Below, in pieces: positions 1-8,282 of a stretch of DNA of 57,189 nt. Source of the DNA: an uncultured Lachnospiraceae bacterium (GTDB lineage: Bacteria; Bacillota; Clostridia; Lachnospirales; Lachnospiraceae); assembly GCA_902763335.1 (NCBI GenBank), contig CACWRR010000014.1:1-57189 (forward strand), read 5' to 3'. The notes beneath the pieces were generated by a model that had not been told where the DNA came from, did no database searches, and was given only the letters and a program-made list of their open reading frames with translations. Position numbers and translations under genes: made by a program. How positions within the stretch are numbered: position 1 is the stretch's first letter; the number at the start of each line of letters is the position of its first letter.

Positions 1-1
1 T

Positions 2-379
2 ATAAAGGAGACGGGAGAGTTTGTAGATAACGGACTGCATCAGATATACATAAATGCACATGGAAGAGATGGAAGCAGAATATCACGCCTGATGAAACAT
101 TTTAATGAACCGGACTTTTCAGATGAATAATTTCCTAAGATATCAGATAAAGTACACAGATTGAAACATGATAAAAAGGAGAGGTTTGGTATGTGCAAGG
201 CTGTAGAAGATTATGCGAATAAACGTGCTAGAGAACAGGGAATACAGAACTACATAGAAGCAACAATTGAATATTCAGGTTTACCGGAAGAGAAGATTAT
301 AGAAAAGGTCATGAACAGATTTAACATAACAAGGGAAGAAGCAAAAGAGTATTACGACGAATGCAGTTCTTTGGAGTAA
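2..379 (+). pseudogene. Rpn-family (PD-(D/E)XK) nuclease/putative transposase, 3' part with an in-frame stop
   Basis: The window opens inside this reading frame, so the nuclease core is not visible. The frame runs from base 2 to a TAA at 128-130 and then continues in the same frame to a TAA at 377-379. Both parts fit one protein. The first ends in an Ile-Ser-Arg-Leu-Met-Lys-His-Phe-Asn stretch typical of the end of the Rpn catalytic domain. The second holds the usual tail: a Met-Cys-Lys-Ala segment, a charged helix, and a final helix with the pattern E-E-A-K-E-Y-Y. Rpn proteins are recombination-promoting nucleases, often present in many decaying copies in Lachnospiraceae. I infer a nonsense mutation. 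A restart at the ATG at 161 or 191 would give only the tail, without catalytic residues. Confidence 0.6.
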
Positions 380-402
380 GACAATTTTCTCAAAAACAAT
401 AT

Positions 403-446
403 AAAAAAACTCAAGTTCTATATTTACATAGGCTTGAGTTTTTTTA
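403..446. terminator. Bidirectional rho-independent terminator
   Basis: A 13-bp inverted repeat (A-rich then ACTCAAG, and its complement CTTGAGT plus T-run) with a 17-nt loop lies between two converging genes. It has an A-run on one side and a T-run on the other, so it can end the rpn-like transcript on + and the fur-znuA-rlmI operon on -. Confidence 0.85.
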
Positions 447-516
447 TATTTTAATTAACAATAACAAGATTTCCCGTTTGTGTTTCTTTTTTTACTACAC
501 CATTTGCCTACAAAAC

Positions 517-1683
517 TTACTTCTCATCAACGACTTGGAAGATATAGAATTTTAAATAATATGACTCATCTGCAGCCCAGAGTATCGGATGGTCCGGTGC
601 CTGTGTACGGTATTCAACCTGTCTCAATCTTTTGTGTACATCATATGACATGAAATGTGAGCATGAGCAAGTTGCCAGAAATCCACCATCTTTTACAAGC
701 TTCATTCCACGCAGATTGATTTCTCTGTAGCCTTTTATTGCGTTTTTAATAGAATTACGTGATTTGGTAAATGCAGGTGGATCAAGTATTACAACATCAT
801 ATTTTTCACCGGATTTCTCAAGGGCAGGTAACAGTTCAAATACATCCTCACATTTAAAATGCACTACATTTTCAAGATTGTTTAACCTTGCATTTTCTTC
901 AGCCTGTGATACAGCAAGAGCGGAGGCGTCCACACCTGTTACATCGGTGGCACCGGCATAGCCGGCATTTAGGGCAAATGAACCTGTGTGAGTAAAACAG
1001 TCAAGAACCTTTGCACCTTTGCATAACCGCTGGATGGCGAGACGGTTATATTTCTGGTCGAGGAAGAAGCCGGTTTTCTGACCGTTCTTGACATCCACAA
1101 TGTATTTAACACCATTTTCAACAATCTCTACATTAGTGTCAAATTCATCTCCGATAAATCCTTTAACACGCTCCATACCTTCGTTTAATCTGACTTTGGC
1201 ATCACTTCTCTCGTATACACCACGGATTATTATTCCGTCATCCTTAAGTACTTCTTTAAGGGCATCGATTATCTGAAGTTTTAATTTGTCAATGCCGAGA
1301 GCGAGAGACTCTACAACAAGTACATCCGAGAATTTATCGATAACAAGTCCCGGAAGAAAATCGGCTTCACCGAATATGATACGGCAGCTTGAAGTGTCAA
1401 CAGTCTTTTTCCTGTATTCCCAAGCATCCTTTACACGTTTCTTTAAAAAATCTGAATCTATATCTGCGTCTGCATTTTTTGATAAAATTCTCACGGTTAT
1501 TTTGGAATTAGTATTAATAAATCCTTTTCCCATAGGATATCCGTCAAAGTCGGCTACATTTACGATGTCACCGTTTTCAAAATCACCGTCTATTTTTGCT
1601 ATTTCGTTGTCATATACCCAGAGTCCGCCGGATTTTAATGTGCGGCCCTCGCCTTTTTTCAAAATTACGGTTTTTGTATTCAT
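517..1683 (-). CDS. rlmI: Class I SAM-dependent 23S rRNA (cytosine-C5) methyltransferase, RlmI-like
   Basis: The 388-residue protein has an N-terminal PUA-like RNA-binding domain (about 1-80) followed by a Rossmann methyltransferase domain (about 190-385). Visible motifs are the SAM-binding region VLDCFTHTGSFAL, the acidic end of motif II (GVDAS), motif IV DPPAFTKS, and the CSCSHFM segment that carries the catalytic cysteine in m5C rRNA methyltransferases. Length and domain order match RlmI/YwbD-type enzymes that methylate 23S rRNA, but the exact target base is inferred. The start ATG overlaps the stop of the upstream znuA-like gene by one base (TAATG), with AAAGGA as ribosome site inside that gene, so translation is probably coupled. 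It is the last gene of the fur operon. Confidence 0.85.
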   Translation of the reverse strand: MNTKTVILKKGEGRTLKSGGLWVYDNEIAKIDGDFENGDIVNVADFDGYPMGKGFINTNSKITVRILSKNADADIDSDFLKKRVKDAWEYRKKTVDTSSCRIIFGEADFLPGLVIDKFSDVLVVESLALGIDKLKLQIIDALKEVLKDDGIIIRGVYERSDAKVRLNEGMERVKGFIGDEFDTNVEIVENGVKYIVDVKNGQKTGFFLDQKYNRLAIQRLCKGAKVLDCFTHTGSFALNAGYAGATDVTGVDASALAVSQAEENARLNNLENVVHFKCEDVFELLPALEKSGEKYDVVILDPPAFTKSRNSIKNAIKGYREINLRGMKLVKDGGFLATCSCSHFMSYDVHKRLRQVEYRTQAPDHPILWAADESYYLKFYIFQVVDEK

Positions 1684-2678
1684 TATTCAAGTCCTTTCTT
1701 AAGTGCTTTAACATTTTCTTCCATCATCTTAACATAAGTTATGCCATCGTCAAACTGTTTTTGTGTTACATTGTGGCAGGAATAAAAAATACTTTTCTTT
1801 GCACCGGTTGAACTGCATATTGTATCAGCTATTTTTGTACTGCTGAGTTCAAGATAGTACACAGTAGAAATTTTCTCTTTCTTTACTTTATCAATGAGGA
1901 ACTTTACTGTATCCACACTCGGTTCTGTATCTGTGCTGCATCCGCTGAATGCGGCATAATAATCAAGTCCGTATTCATCAACAAAATATCTCAGTGCAAA
2001 TTTGTCTGCAAAAACAAGAGTTTTAACTCTGGCATGCTCCACAACATCTTTAAATTCTTTGTCAAGATTATCAAGCTGTGTTACATAGTTGTTACAGTTT
2101 GTCTGATAATAGTCGGCATTATCAGGATCGGCTGATTTAAGCGTGTCACATATCTGATTTACTAAAATGACGGCATTGGCAGGAGAAGTCCATATGTGTT
2201 CGTCGTATTCCTCTTCTTCGTGGTCATCGTCATGTTTATCCGAGTCATCATGGTCATCGCTGTGCTCATGGCTGTCTTCCATACCTTCCTTGTGTTCTTC
2301 GGTGACAATATCCACATAATCCATCATCCTGAGAATCTTAAAATCATTTTTGGATGAATCAAGGACACGGTCAGCCCAGTGTTCTATAGTTCCGCCATTG
2401 TAAATGAAAATGTCAGCTTTACTGATATTTATCATATCATCGGTTGTCGGCTCAAATGAGTGGGTATCCATTCCGGCAGGGACAATCATGGTAAGATTTA
2501 CCTTGTCACCGGCAATCTGCCTTACAAAATCATAGTATGGAAATAATGTGGTTACAATGTTAAGTTTGCCGTTATTTTCTATATTTATATTATTTTTTTT
2601 AACTGTACCGCAGCCACTTAGAAATAATGTCAGCAATGCGACCGATATAATGGCTGTCAGAAATCTTTTTTTATTCAT
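1683..2678 (-). CDS. znuA: Metal ABC transporter substrate-binding lipoprotein (ZnuA/TroA family)
   Basis: This is a 331-residue lipoprotein. A hydrophobic signal ends in the lipobox LSGC, giving lipidated Cys23. Residues from about 40 on match the periplasmic zinc/manganese-binding fold (TTLFPYYDFVRQIAG, AGMDTHSFEPT). The first metal ligand is His73 and the second is His161 in DEHIWTSP. A loop at about 129-161 rich in His, Asp and Glu is typical of zinc-binding members. The segment where a third His is usual reads FADKF. An upstream in-frame ATG would add 62 residues overlapping fur, but GGAGGA lies 5 bases before the chosen ATG and the signal peptide begins there. It overlaps the fur stop by 8 bases. 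No ATPase or permease gene is adjacent, so its partners must be elsewhere. Confidence 0.85.
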   Translation of the reverse strand: MNKKRFLTAIISVALLTLFLSGCGTVKKNNINIENNGKLNIVTTLFPYYDFVRQIAGDKVNLTMIVPAGMDTHSFEPTTDDMINISKADIFIYNGGTIEHWADRVLDSSKNDFKILRMMDYVDIVTEEHKEGMEDSHEHSDDHDDSDKHDDDHEEEEYDEHIWTSPANAVILVNQICDTLKSADPDNADYYQTNCNNYVTQLDNLDKEFKDVVEHARVKTLVFADKFALRYFVDEYGLDYYAAFSGCSTDTEPSVDTVKFLIDKVKKEKISTVYYLELSSTKIADTICSSTGAKKSIFYSCHNVTQKQFDDGITYVKMMEENVKALKKGLE

Positions 2679-3114
2679 TGCATCCTCCATGTGTATTTGA
2701 ATTTTCAACGGATGATGAGTCTGTATTGCACAGGCAGTCCTTACATACTCCGTAGAAAACCGTTTTGTTACTGTTGATGTTAAATTCATGTTCCGTATTA
2801 ATGTGGTTATAAAACTCCTCAAGGTGAGAACAATTTACCTTTATAATGTTTCCACATTTTTCGCATTTAAGACCAAAATAAGTCTCTTTATCATTTTTTT
2901 CATATTTAAAACATGCACAGTTCATACCGTCCACTTTAATTTTACTGATGGCGCCCTGTTCAATAAGCCTTTCTAAATGCCGGTAAATAGTGGTCAGTCC
3001 TATTTTAATATGCTGTTCATTCATATAATCGGCAATCTGGCTGACGGTCAGATACTCGTCATTGTTGTGGGCAAAATAGTTGAGAATGGCTTGCTGTTGT
3101 TTGGTGTTGTACAT
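2671..3114 (-). CDS. fur: Fur-family metal-responsive transcriptional repressor
   Basis: This 147-residue protein has the Fur architecture. A winged-helix DNA-binding domain (about 1-80; SQIADYMNEQHIKIGLTTIYRHLERL) is followed by a dimerisation and metal-binding domain. Two CXXC pairs, CEKCG near residue 90 and CKDC near 130, make the structural zinc site. The sequence does not by itself decide between iron, zinc or peroxide sensing. The neighbouring ZnuA-like gene suggests zinc, but the operator upstream looks like a classic iron Fur box. The start ATG is preceded by AAAGGA at 8 bases. It is the first gene of a three-gene leftward operon and probably represses itself through the palindrome at 3162-3188. 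Confidence 0.88.
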   Translation of the reverse strand: MYNTKQQQAILNYFAHNNDEYLTVSQIADYMNEQHIKIGLTTIYRHLERLIEQGAISKIKVDGMNCACFKYEKNDKETYFGLKCEKCGNIIKVNCSHLEEFYNHINTEHEFNINSNKTVFYGVCKDCLCNTDSSSVENSNTHGGCNE

Positions 3115-3161
3115 TTTAAATCCTTTCTAAAGAGCTGTAAAATCCTAATAAATCTATAAAA

Positions 3162-3188
3162 AATTGAAAATGAAAATCATTTTCAATT
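3162..3188. promoter_or_regulatory. Fur box: perfect 12-bp inverted repeat
   Basis: Bases 3162-3173 and 3177-3188 are exact reverse complements around a 3-nt centre. The inner 19 bases, GAAAATGAAAATCATTTTC, match the classic Fur box (GATAATGATAATCATTATC) at 16 of 19 positions. They also contain the 7-1-7 form TGAAAAT-C-ATTTTCA. The site directly abuts the -10 element of the leftward promoter, so a bound repressor would cover the transcription start. Confidence 0.85.
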
Positions 3189-3213
3189 ATACACCACAAT
3201 CAAAAAAAGTCTA
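3186..3213 (-). promoter_or_regulatory. Promoter of fur-znuA-rlmI operon
   Basis: On the minus strand a perfect TATAAT (3186-3191) lies 16 bases from a weak -35, TAGACT (3208-3213). The Fur box overlaps the region just downstream of the -10. Confidence 0.55.
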
Positions 3214-3307
3214 GCAAAATATTGTATTAAACCTGTGTTATGGATATAATAATTGTAGGTTAATGAAATATCAGTATGATTATGAAACTGTAATGGAGGT
3301 TTCAAAA

Positions 3308-5164
3308 ATGAATAATATATTAAAAATCCAGACATTTGTTATGATGTTTATTTTTGCATGTATGGCAGGAAAGGGTCAGACTGCTAAGGCAGATGAAACA
3401 GTTAATTCGCAGAGTGTCTATGAGAAACTTGATAAGGGAGAGGATGTGAATATTCTTATATTGGGAGATTCTATTGGAATAAGCAGCCATGCCAGTGATA
3501 CAGAACATTCATGGGTTTATCAGATGGAACAGAGTCTAGAAGAACGGTATGGTTCATGCATATATATAAATAATATGTCGATGAATGGGAATATAAGTTA
3601 TTCGGAATATGTAAGGGCCAAGGCACTTAAAGATGGTGTGAACTATGACCTTGCAATATTATGTGTGGGGGAAAATGACAGTGTGGATGAGTTTTCACCA
3701 TATTACGAAGCTCTTATAAGAGCGGTGGCAGAGAAATATAAAAACTGTCAGATAATATCAGTGCTTCAGAGTTCACAGACATACGAGTCCGAGAAGATAC
3801 AAAAGACCATTGCATTGTGTGAGCATTATGACATACCTATGGCGGATACCATAGCAGCATTTGCGCAGAGCGGCATACCATATGAACAGTTGAGCTCCGA
3901 CGGTATTCATCCGAATGACACAGGATATGAGATATATACAAATACGCTAGTGGGACTTATAGACAGTCTTGTGAATAGTGATACAGTGCATGCCTGTGCA
4001 AAAAATATGGAGCCGCTTGACACGGATGCGGCAGATTTTAGTGGATTTTCGTACTATTCAGTCAAAGATTTCTCATATGATGGCAAAAATACATATGATA
4101 TAGACGTGTCAAATGTATCCGGCACTCTGGGACTGGATTTCGGAATAATCAGAACGGATTGTGTAACAGAAGTATATGTGGACGGAGAACTTCAGGAGCA
4201 GAATGTGTCATTAAAGAACATCAGAAGGTATATAACTCCGGTGGGAAAAATTTCTGCAAAGACACATATAAAAATCGTCATTTCAAATGATGTGCAGGCG
4301 AGCCTGTTTTGCGGAATGATAATAAGCGGTTCAGGAAATCCTCCGGTAAATAATGCGTCATTTCTTACCCAGCCAAAGATTACGGGTGCAAAAAATACAT
4401 CTCTCGGAGTAAAAGTAATGTGGGAACCGGAAGAAAATGTAACGGGATATGTAATTTACAGAAAAAATCTTGGAAGTGAAGTTTACCACAAAATAGGAAG
4501 TGTTTATTCCGGAGATACAGACAGTTATATTGACATGAAAGCAAAGTCCGGAAAGACATACACATATGCTGTAAGGGCTGTGAGAGATGATGTGCCGGGA
4601 TTTTATGAACCTGGAATAAAGAACACATATATTGCATCTCCGGAACTGAATTTAAAGAATGGTGAAAATTCAGTTGAATTGTCGTGGAATAAGATAAACG
4701 GTGCAAAAGAATATATTGTATACAGAAAAGAATATGGCGGAAAGTGGTGTAAAATCAGAGAAGTAAAGGGAAAAACATCGACACAGTGCAATGATTACAA
4801 CGTTGAAAGTAATACGTTATACATGTATTGTGTCAAGGCGGGCAACAGTGCCGTTAAAAGTGAGAAATCAAAAGAGAATGCCATAACATATGTTCAGGCG
4901 CCGGTTATGAAGAAACTTCAGAATACGAAGAGTGGAGTAAAAGTCAGATGGAACGAAGTTGACGGTGCGGACAGATATTATTTGTACAGAAAGACAGGAA
5001 ACGGCAGATACAAATTAGTAAAGAAGTTAAATGGCATTGATAACATATACTATACAGACACCAAAGTAAAAGCAGGAAAAACGTACAGTTATATGGTAAA
5101 GGCTGAAATAGACGGAAGCAGCAGTTGCTATTCAAAACACAAGTCGATACGGAGGGAAAAATGA
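3308..5164 (+). CDS. Secreted SGNH/GDSL hydrolase with three fibronectin type III domains
   Basis: This 618-residue exported protein has a signal peptide (about 1-31). An SGNH/GDSL hydrolase domain follows (about 45-215). Block I is ILILGDSIG with the nucleophile Ser, block III is VGENDS with the catalytic Asn, and block V is SDGIHPND with the Asp and His. An uncharacterised beta-rich stretch comes next, then three FnIII repeats (about 365-450, 455-535 and 540-618), each with a V-x-W / Y-x-x-Y-R-K pattern. Such enzymes deacylate lipids or acetylated glycans; the substrate here is unknown. The start was set at the ATG with GGAGG 8 bases upstream, not at the in-frame ATG at 3263. The stop overlaps the next gene in an ATGA, so the two are coupled. 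Confidence 0.83.
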   Translation: MNNILKIQTFVMMFIFACMAGKGQTAKADETVNSQSVYEKLDKGEDVNILILGDSIGISSHASDTEHSWVYQMEQSLEERYGSCIYINNMSMNGNISYSEYVRAKALKDGVNYDLAILCVGENDSVDEFSPYYEALIRAVAEKYKNCQIISVLQSSQTYESEKIQKTIALCEHYDIPMADTIAAFAQSGIPYEQLSSDGIHPNDTGYEIYTNTLVGLIDSLVNSDTVHACAKNMEPLDTDAADFSGFSYYSVKDFSYDGKNTYDIDVSNVSGTLGLDFGIIRTDCVTEVYVDGELQEQNVSLKNIRRYITPVGKISAKTHIKIVISNDVQASLFCGMIISGSGNPPVNNASFLTQPKITGAKNTSLGVKVMWEPEENVTGYVIYRKNLGSEVYHKIGSVYSGDTDSYIDMKAKSGKTYTYAVRAVRDDVPGFYEPGIKNTYIASPELNLKNGENSVELSWNKINGAKEYIVYRKEYGGKWCKIREVKGKTSTQCNDYNVESNTLYMYCVKAGNSAVKSEKSKENAITYVQAPVMKKLQNTKSGVKVRWNEVDGADRYYLYRKTGNGRYKLVKKLNGIDNIYYTDTKVKAGKTYSYMVKAEIDGSSSCYSKHKSIRREK

Positions 5165-6201
5165 TTACAATAAGCATTTGCATGATAGTTAAAAACGAGG
5201 CAGAAACCCTTGCAAGATGTCTTGATTCACTTAAGGGGATTGGTGATGAGATAATCGTGGTTGATACCGGCTCAACGGATGAAACTAAAAAAATTGCTGC
5301 AAAGTATACAGATAAAATATATGATTTTAAATGGATAGACGACTTTAGTGCAGCCAGAAATTTCTGTTTTTCAAAGGCTGGTATGGATTATATATATACT
5401 GCAGATGCAGACGAGATTCTCGATGAGGACAATTATCACAGATTTATGGATTTAAAAAAGGCGATGATTGATGATGTGGAAATAGTCCAGATGAAATATA
5501 TAAATGATGCTGCGGATAACAGTGTGCAAAACAGCGTTGCGGAATACAGACCAAAATTATTCAAAAGACTGAGGACATTTACATGGATAGACCCTGTACA
5601 TGAAACAGTCAGACTGAATCCTGTAGTATTTGATAGTGACATATCTATACTTCATTGTCCGGTGGGAATACATAATACGAGAGATTTTGGAATATTTAAC
5701 AGACAGATAAGAAGAGGAATACCACTGTCATCAAGAATCAGAAATATGTATGCAAGGGAACTGTTAAAAGGCGGCAGTGCAGAGGATTTCAATAAAGTAA
5801 CCGAATATTTTGAAGGTGTATACAATAGTGAAGAAACAAATGATGATGCAAAAAAAGAGGCAGCATGTGTTCTTGCAAGAACATACAGACTTAATGGTGA
5901 CATGGTGAACTTCTTTAAATATGCATTGAAGGACATGCTCACTACACCATGTTCGGAAATCTGTTATGACATTGGCGAAGTATATTACGAGACAGGCGAT
6001 TATCTGGAGGCTGCCATATGGTATTACAATGCGGTATACGAAACAGGCAGCATACTGGACATACATACATCTGGGGATATGTCATTGTACCGTCTGGCAG
6101 ACTGTTACGAAAAACTCTCTGAAAATGATAAAATATACACTGAAATGTATAAACAATACAAAGAACTTGCAGACAACTGGAAAATTCCGGAAGAACTATA
6201 G
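5161..6201 (+). CDS. Family 2 glycosyltransferase with TPR-like C-terminus
   Basis: The 346-residue protein has an N-terminal GT-A fold: ISICMIVKNEAETLARCLDSL, then EIIVVDTGSTDET, then the acidic metal/nucleotide site YTADADEILD near residue 85. The C-terminal third is helical, with repeats like YYETGDYLEAAIWYYNAV, resembling TPR motifs of GT2 enzymes that modify proteins. There is no signal or membrane segment, so it acts in the cytoplasm. It starts in the ATGA that ends the GDSL/FnIII gene, with GGAGGG upstream. This coupling suggests, but does not show, that it glycosylates the neighbouring exported proteins or their sugar ligands. Confidence 0.8.
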   Translation: MITISICMIVKNEAETLARCLDSLKGIGDEIIVVDTGSTDETKKIAAKYTDKIYDFKWIDDFSAARNFCFSKAGMDYIYTADADEILDEDNYHRFMDLKKAMIDDVEIVQMKYINDAADNSVQNSVAEYRPKLFKRLRTFTWIDPVHETVRLNPVVFDSDISILHCPVGIHNTRDFGIFNRQIRRGIPLSSRIRNMYARELLKGGSAEDFNKVTEYFEGVYNSEETNDDAKKEAACVLARTYRLNGDMVNFFKYALKDMLTTPCSEICYDIGEVYYETGDYLEAAIWYYNAVYETGSILDIHTSGDMSLYRLADCYEKLSENDKIYTEMYKQYKELADNWKIPEEL

Positions 6202-6252
6202 CAAAGAAAAAATCTGATATTATTGATAAATATTTGCTACAACGAGGCTTTT

Positions 6253-6282
6253 TTGATAGAATAAAAATAAATGTAATATACA
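6253..6282 (+). promoter_or_regulatory. Candidate sigma-A promoter of the surface repeat protein gene
   Basis: TTGATA (6253-6258) and TATACA (6277-6282) are separated by 18 bases, 53 bases before the start codon. Confidence 0.4.
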
Positions 6283-6334
6283 TATGTGTGCAGATTTACA
6301 AAGTTTTGCAATGCCTATACGAAAGGAGAATCAT

Positions 6335-8227
6335 ATGCAGAAGATTTCATATATATACAAAACATTTCTCATAACACTACTGGTGGTTATCATTGCATTT
6401 CTCGTGCCGAATTCAGTCCGGGCGGATGAAGATGAATATATGGTATCAGTTGTGGACGGAGAGAATGGAACCCTTACGGTCACATACAACGGAGAAGAGA
6501 TATCAGGCGGGGAGACGGTTAAAAAAGGTTCTGTAATCAGGCTAGCAAATGAGCCTGATAAATATTACAGATTTCTCTATTATCTGGTAAATGGAGAACC
6601 TTTTTATAATCCACAGTATACGGTTAATTCTGATGTGGAGATATCAGCCGTATTTGTGCCAAAGACATATAAGATAAGTGCAAAGGTAACAGGCGGACAG
6701 GGAAGTATATCGACCGGAGACATGACCACGGTAAATGCAGGTGAGGAAGTGACGGTTACACTGCTTCCGGCACCGGGATACATTGTGTCACAGCTTATAG
6801 TGAATGGAGAAGATGTTACGGACTTGGTACCGGATGATAACATATATGTTACTGATGATACATGGGAAGGATTGAGCATAAACGTAACATTTGAAAGGAT
6901 ACGACTGGATATAGAGGCATCAACAGATGGAAACGGTGTTGTGAGAGTTGCAGATTCAGTCGAATACGGAAGTGATTTGTACATAACATTTGAGCCGGAC
7001 AGAGGATATGTGCTTGGAGATGTGTATATTGATGATAAGAAAGTACAGGTGACAGACAACCGTTATCTGTTAAGTAATGTGACCGAATCACACAGCATTT
7101 ATGCAGAGTTTACAGAAGTTTACTGTAATGTAGATGTAAAGACGGGAGAGCACGGCAGTGCCTCTGAATCCGGTACGGTAAGATATGGAGACAAATATGT
7201 TCTTATGATATATCCGGATAAGGGATATCAGGTGGATGAGATATTATTAAACGGAACACCGGTGTATGCGACTCAGGGAAAATATGTAATAGAGAGTGTG
7301 GAAGAAGACATAAACATTGCGATTGCATTTGAGCCAAATGAGATTGGACAGGCAAAGATACAGTCTGTTACATCCAAAGGTGTTCATGAACTGAAAGTTT
7401 TGTGGGAGGCTGTTGACGGAGCAGAAGGATATGAAATATACAGAAAAACTGACGGTGGTTCAGGTTACAGACTTATAGCGGATGTTAAAGCTGCGTATTT
7501 TGAGCAGAGCTACACTGATACAAAGGTGAAATGTGGCGTCAAATATCATTATAAGGTGAAAGCCTATAAAGAACGCTGGAATGATAAACTATACGGTCTT
7601 ATTTCGGACTCACAATCAGGACATTCCGCACCGGTTAAATCAAGGATATCGTCAATTAATAACAATGGAATATCATCAATAATCGTAAAGTGGGACAGAG
7701 TTAAAGACATTCACGGTTATGAAGTGCATGTAAGTACAGCAAAAAATGGTACTTATAAGCTATACAGACGAACATCAGGGAATAAAAAGGCAGACAGAAC
7801 CGTAACCATAAAGGGGTTAGCCACGGGCAGCAGGTATTATGTGAAGATTAGAGCATACCGAAAAACGGATGGCGGATACATATATGGAAGATATTCAACG
7901 GTAAAAAGCTGTGAAACTACTTATTTTACTAAGGTAAAAGGCATAAGAGCAAGAATGGAAGGCTTTGAATATGCCAAAATAGTATGGAACAAAAAGTCAG
8001 GAGTAGACGGATATGTAGTGTACTGGTCAGAAAAGAAAAACGGCAGATATCAGAGGATAGCCACAGTTAAGGGTGGAAATATACATACATACAGCGATGC
8101 ATTTTTTGTAACCGGAAAGAACTACTACAAGGTAAAGGCGTATAAAGACATAAACGGAAAACGGGTGTATGGAAGTGCATCAGACGCGGCAGGAGTTAAT
8201 GCGGTAATCAAAACAGGCAAAAATTAA
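6335..8227 (+). CDS. Secreted surface protein with four InlB_B-like repeats and three FnIII domains
   Basis: This 630-residue protein has a signal peptide (about 1-31, ending near VRADE). Four beta-grasp-like bacterial repeats follow at about 35-110, 110-190, 190-262 and 263-335. Each has the pattern G-x-G-x-(3)-V-x-x-G-x-x-V-x-x-x-x-x-P-x-x-G-Y-x-(4)-x-V-N-G. Three FnIII domains come next (about 345-440, 440-535 and 537-630), of the same type as in the GDSL protein upstream. It has no sortase motif and no catalytic motif that I recognise. It is probably an adhesin or wall-associated protein. AAAGGAG lies 5 bases before the chosen ATG. The in-frame ATG at 6284 lacks a ribosome site and would spoil the signal peptide. 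Confidence 0.75.
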   Translation: MQKISYIYKTFLITLLVVIIAFLVPNSVRADEDEYMVSVVDGENGTLTVTYNGEEISGGETVKKGSVIRLANEPDKYYRFLYYLVNGEPFYNPQYTVNSDVEISAVFVPKTYKISAKVTGGQGSISTGDMTTVNAGEEVTVTLLPAPGYIVSQLIVNGEDVTDLVPDDNIYVTDDTWEGLSINVTFERIRLDIEASTDGNGVVRVADSVEYGSDLYITFEPDRGYVLGDVYIDDKKVQVTDNRYLLSNVTESHSIYAEFTEVYCNVDVKTGEHGSASESGTVRYGDKYVLMIYPDKGYQVDEILLNGTPVYATQGKYVIESVEEDINIAIAFEPNEIGQAKIQSVTSKGVHELKVLWEAVDGAEGYEIYRKTDGGSGYRLIADVKAAYFEQSYTDTKVKCGVKYHYKVKAYKERWNDKLYGLISDSQSGHSAPVKSRISSINNNGISSIIVKWDRVKDIHGYEVHVSTAKNGTYKLYRRTSGNKKADRTVTIKGLATGSRYYVKIRAYRKTDGGYIYGRYSTVKSCETTYFTKVKGIRARMEGFEYAKIVWNKKSGVDGYVVYWSEKKNGRYQRIATVKGGNIHTYSDAFFVTGKNYYKVKAYKDINGKRVYGSASDAAGVNAVIKTGKN

Positions 8228-8282
8228 TGCAGTAATCAAAGGCTGGATATCAGTCTTAAAATAAGAAAGAGAGGTGTTTCAT

